Shown: piece by piece, positions 14,179 to 14,672 of the stretch
Layout: every line of letters starts with the position of its first letter
Position numbering within the stretch: the first letter of the stretch is position 1
NCBI GenBank assembly: GCA_947374705.1
Contig: CANCDA010000043.1
Coordinates: forward strand, 1-14,672
DNA length: 14,672 nt
Reading direction: 5' to 3'
Source: Comamonadaceae bacterium
GTDB taxonomy: Bacteria; Pseudomonadota; Gammaproteobacteria; Burkholderiales; Burkholderiaceae_C
Made by a program: the position numbers and the translations under genes
Notes under the pieces: model-generated
Database searches by the model: none
What the model was told of the DNA's origin: nothing
Seen by the model: only the letters and a program-made list of their open reading frames with translations

Positions 14179-14472
14179 TCATCTGTCGATTCGACCGCTA
14201 TGTGTGTTTTTACAGAACCAATCGAATGCCCTATTTGGATTTCGAGCGTTGATCGCGTTGTACTCGGAAATTGCTATTGATCGGCATTGATCGAGTTTGG
14301 ACACACCCAGTTCTTTGTACTCCTTTTTGCTTTCGTTGTAGAAACCAACGACGGCAAAGTATTTTCCGGAAGTGCTTCCATCAGTGCCGTATCCATTGTG
14401 GTCAGTTATGCCATCGCCACACCCGCTAACCAGAATAAATGCTGCCAAGATCCCAAACGACTGAATTCTCAT
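14179..14472 (-). CDS. Small lipoprotein of unknown function
   Basis: The 97-residue product has a lipoprotein signal, MRIQSFGILAAFILVSGC, with the lipobox LVSGC and the lipidated Cys at residue 18. The mature part is short and polar. It has two further Cys residues (DQC at 63, WFC at 87) that could form a disulfide, and a SKYF/VVGFYNESKKEY-like strand. A good ribosome site AAGGAAA precedes the ATG; a longer reading to 14553 lacks such support. I do not recognise a family. The sequence is less GC-rich than its neighbours, which may hint at later acquisition. Confidence 0.8.
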   Translation of the reverse strand: MRIQSFGILAAFILVSGCGDGITDHNGYGTDGSTSGKYFAVVGFYNESKKEYKELGVSKLDQCRSIAISEYNAINARNPNRAFDWFCKNTHSGRIDR

Positions 14473-14539
14473 GACGTTTCCTTTCGTAGCCCAACGTGGA
14501 GGTGAGCGGGTGCCGGAGGCACTCCGCTGGATCGCAGGA

Positions 14540-14659
14540 TTAGACTTGACCATTAACTACCAAGGCGATTACAGAAATAATGATGGCGAGCACGGCCAAA
14601 ATGACCGAAATCCAACCTCGGAATTCATTCGGCGCAGATTGGCGACGTTTGAACTCCAT
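14540..14659 (-). CDS. One-helix membrane mini-protein
   Basis: The minus strand from ATG 14657-14659 to the stop at 14540-14542 encodes 39 residues. A basic N-terminus (MEFKRRQSAPNEFRG) is followed by one hydrophobic helix (WISVILAVLAIIISVIALVV) and NGQV. The amphipathic, charge-then-helix pattern looks like a real N-in membrane peptide rather than random translation. No ribosome site is visible and the frame stays open to the window edge, so it could be the end of a longer gene. Its function is unknown. Confidence 0.5.
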   Translation of the reverse strand: MEFKRRQSAPNEFRGWISVILAVLAIIISVIALVVNGQV

Positions 14660-14672
14660 GGCCGAAAGAATG

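Noticed and set aside
14165..14182. ATCGCC-GAA-GGCGAT hairpin at the lipoprotein stop as a terminator
   Set aside because: The stem is perfect but only 6 bp, overlaps the stop codon region and has no T tract on either strand; evidence is too weak.

Overview
The window looks like chromosomal DNA from a betaproteobacterium of the order Burkholderiales, most likely Comamonadaceae (Rhodoferax/Polaromonas-like). The reasons are high GC coding sequence, the hemA-prfA-prmC gene order, a Bug/TctC-type periplasmic binding protein, a BktB-type thiolase very close to the Cupriavidus protein as I remember it, and GC-rich hairpin repeats in intergenic DNA. This placement is inference; no rRNA or marker search was possible. 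I found no tRNA, rRNA, CRISPR array, transposase, phage gene or origin.

Region 1 (1-4239) is a purine (urate) catabolism locus built around a divergent promoter. Leftward run a GntR/FadR-type regulator and the start of an NCS2 xanthine/urate permease, which is cut by the window edge. Rightward, tightly packed, run hiuH (5-hydroxyisourate hydrolase), puuD (membrane urate oxidase with a C-terminal cytochrome c domain), alc (allantoicase) and allA (ureidoglycolate lyase). Together they would import urate, oxidise it to 5-hydroxyisourate and hydrolyse that. They would also split allantoate into urea and glyoxylate. OHCU decarboxylase and allantoinase, needed for the steps between, are not in the window. 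The divergent spacer has a good sigma70-type promoter whose -35 box sits inside a FadR-type palindrome. The same 12-bp core recurs inside the hiuH coding sequence as part of a larger inverted repeat. This is the most interesting regulatory signal in the window.

Region 2 (4240-7545) holds a stand-alone MetE-catalytic-domain-like protein with its zinc ligands intact but a changed His motif. It is followed by a small two-helix membrane protein on the minus strand and a translationally coupled pair, a Bug/TctC solute-binding protein and an alpha/beta hydrolase.

Region 3 (7565-11029, minus strand) is the conserved operon hemA-prfA-prmC: glutamyl-tRNA reductase, release factor RF1 and the RF glutamine methyltransferase. 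The hemA-prfA spacer carries three copies of a GC-rich hairpin repeat. A related copy lies in frame inside prmC, adding a low-complexity linker.

Region 4 (11054-13744) has a small membrane protein divergent from hemA, then a PHB-depolymerase-family esterase and a beta-ketothiolase (bktB) facing each other across a hairpin. A perfect 15-bp palindrome at the esterase start resembles sites bound by PHB-responsive PhaR regulators; this is a hypothesis.

Region 5 (13859-14672) has a DUF167/YggU protein, a small lipoprotein and a one-helix mini-protein near the edge, all on the minus strand.

Overall the genes are ordinary metabolism and housekeeping. I do not see a new multi-gene system; the novelty candidates are regulatory sites and repeats.
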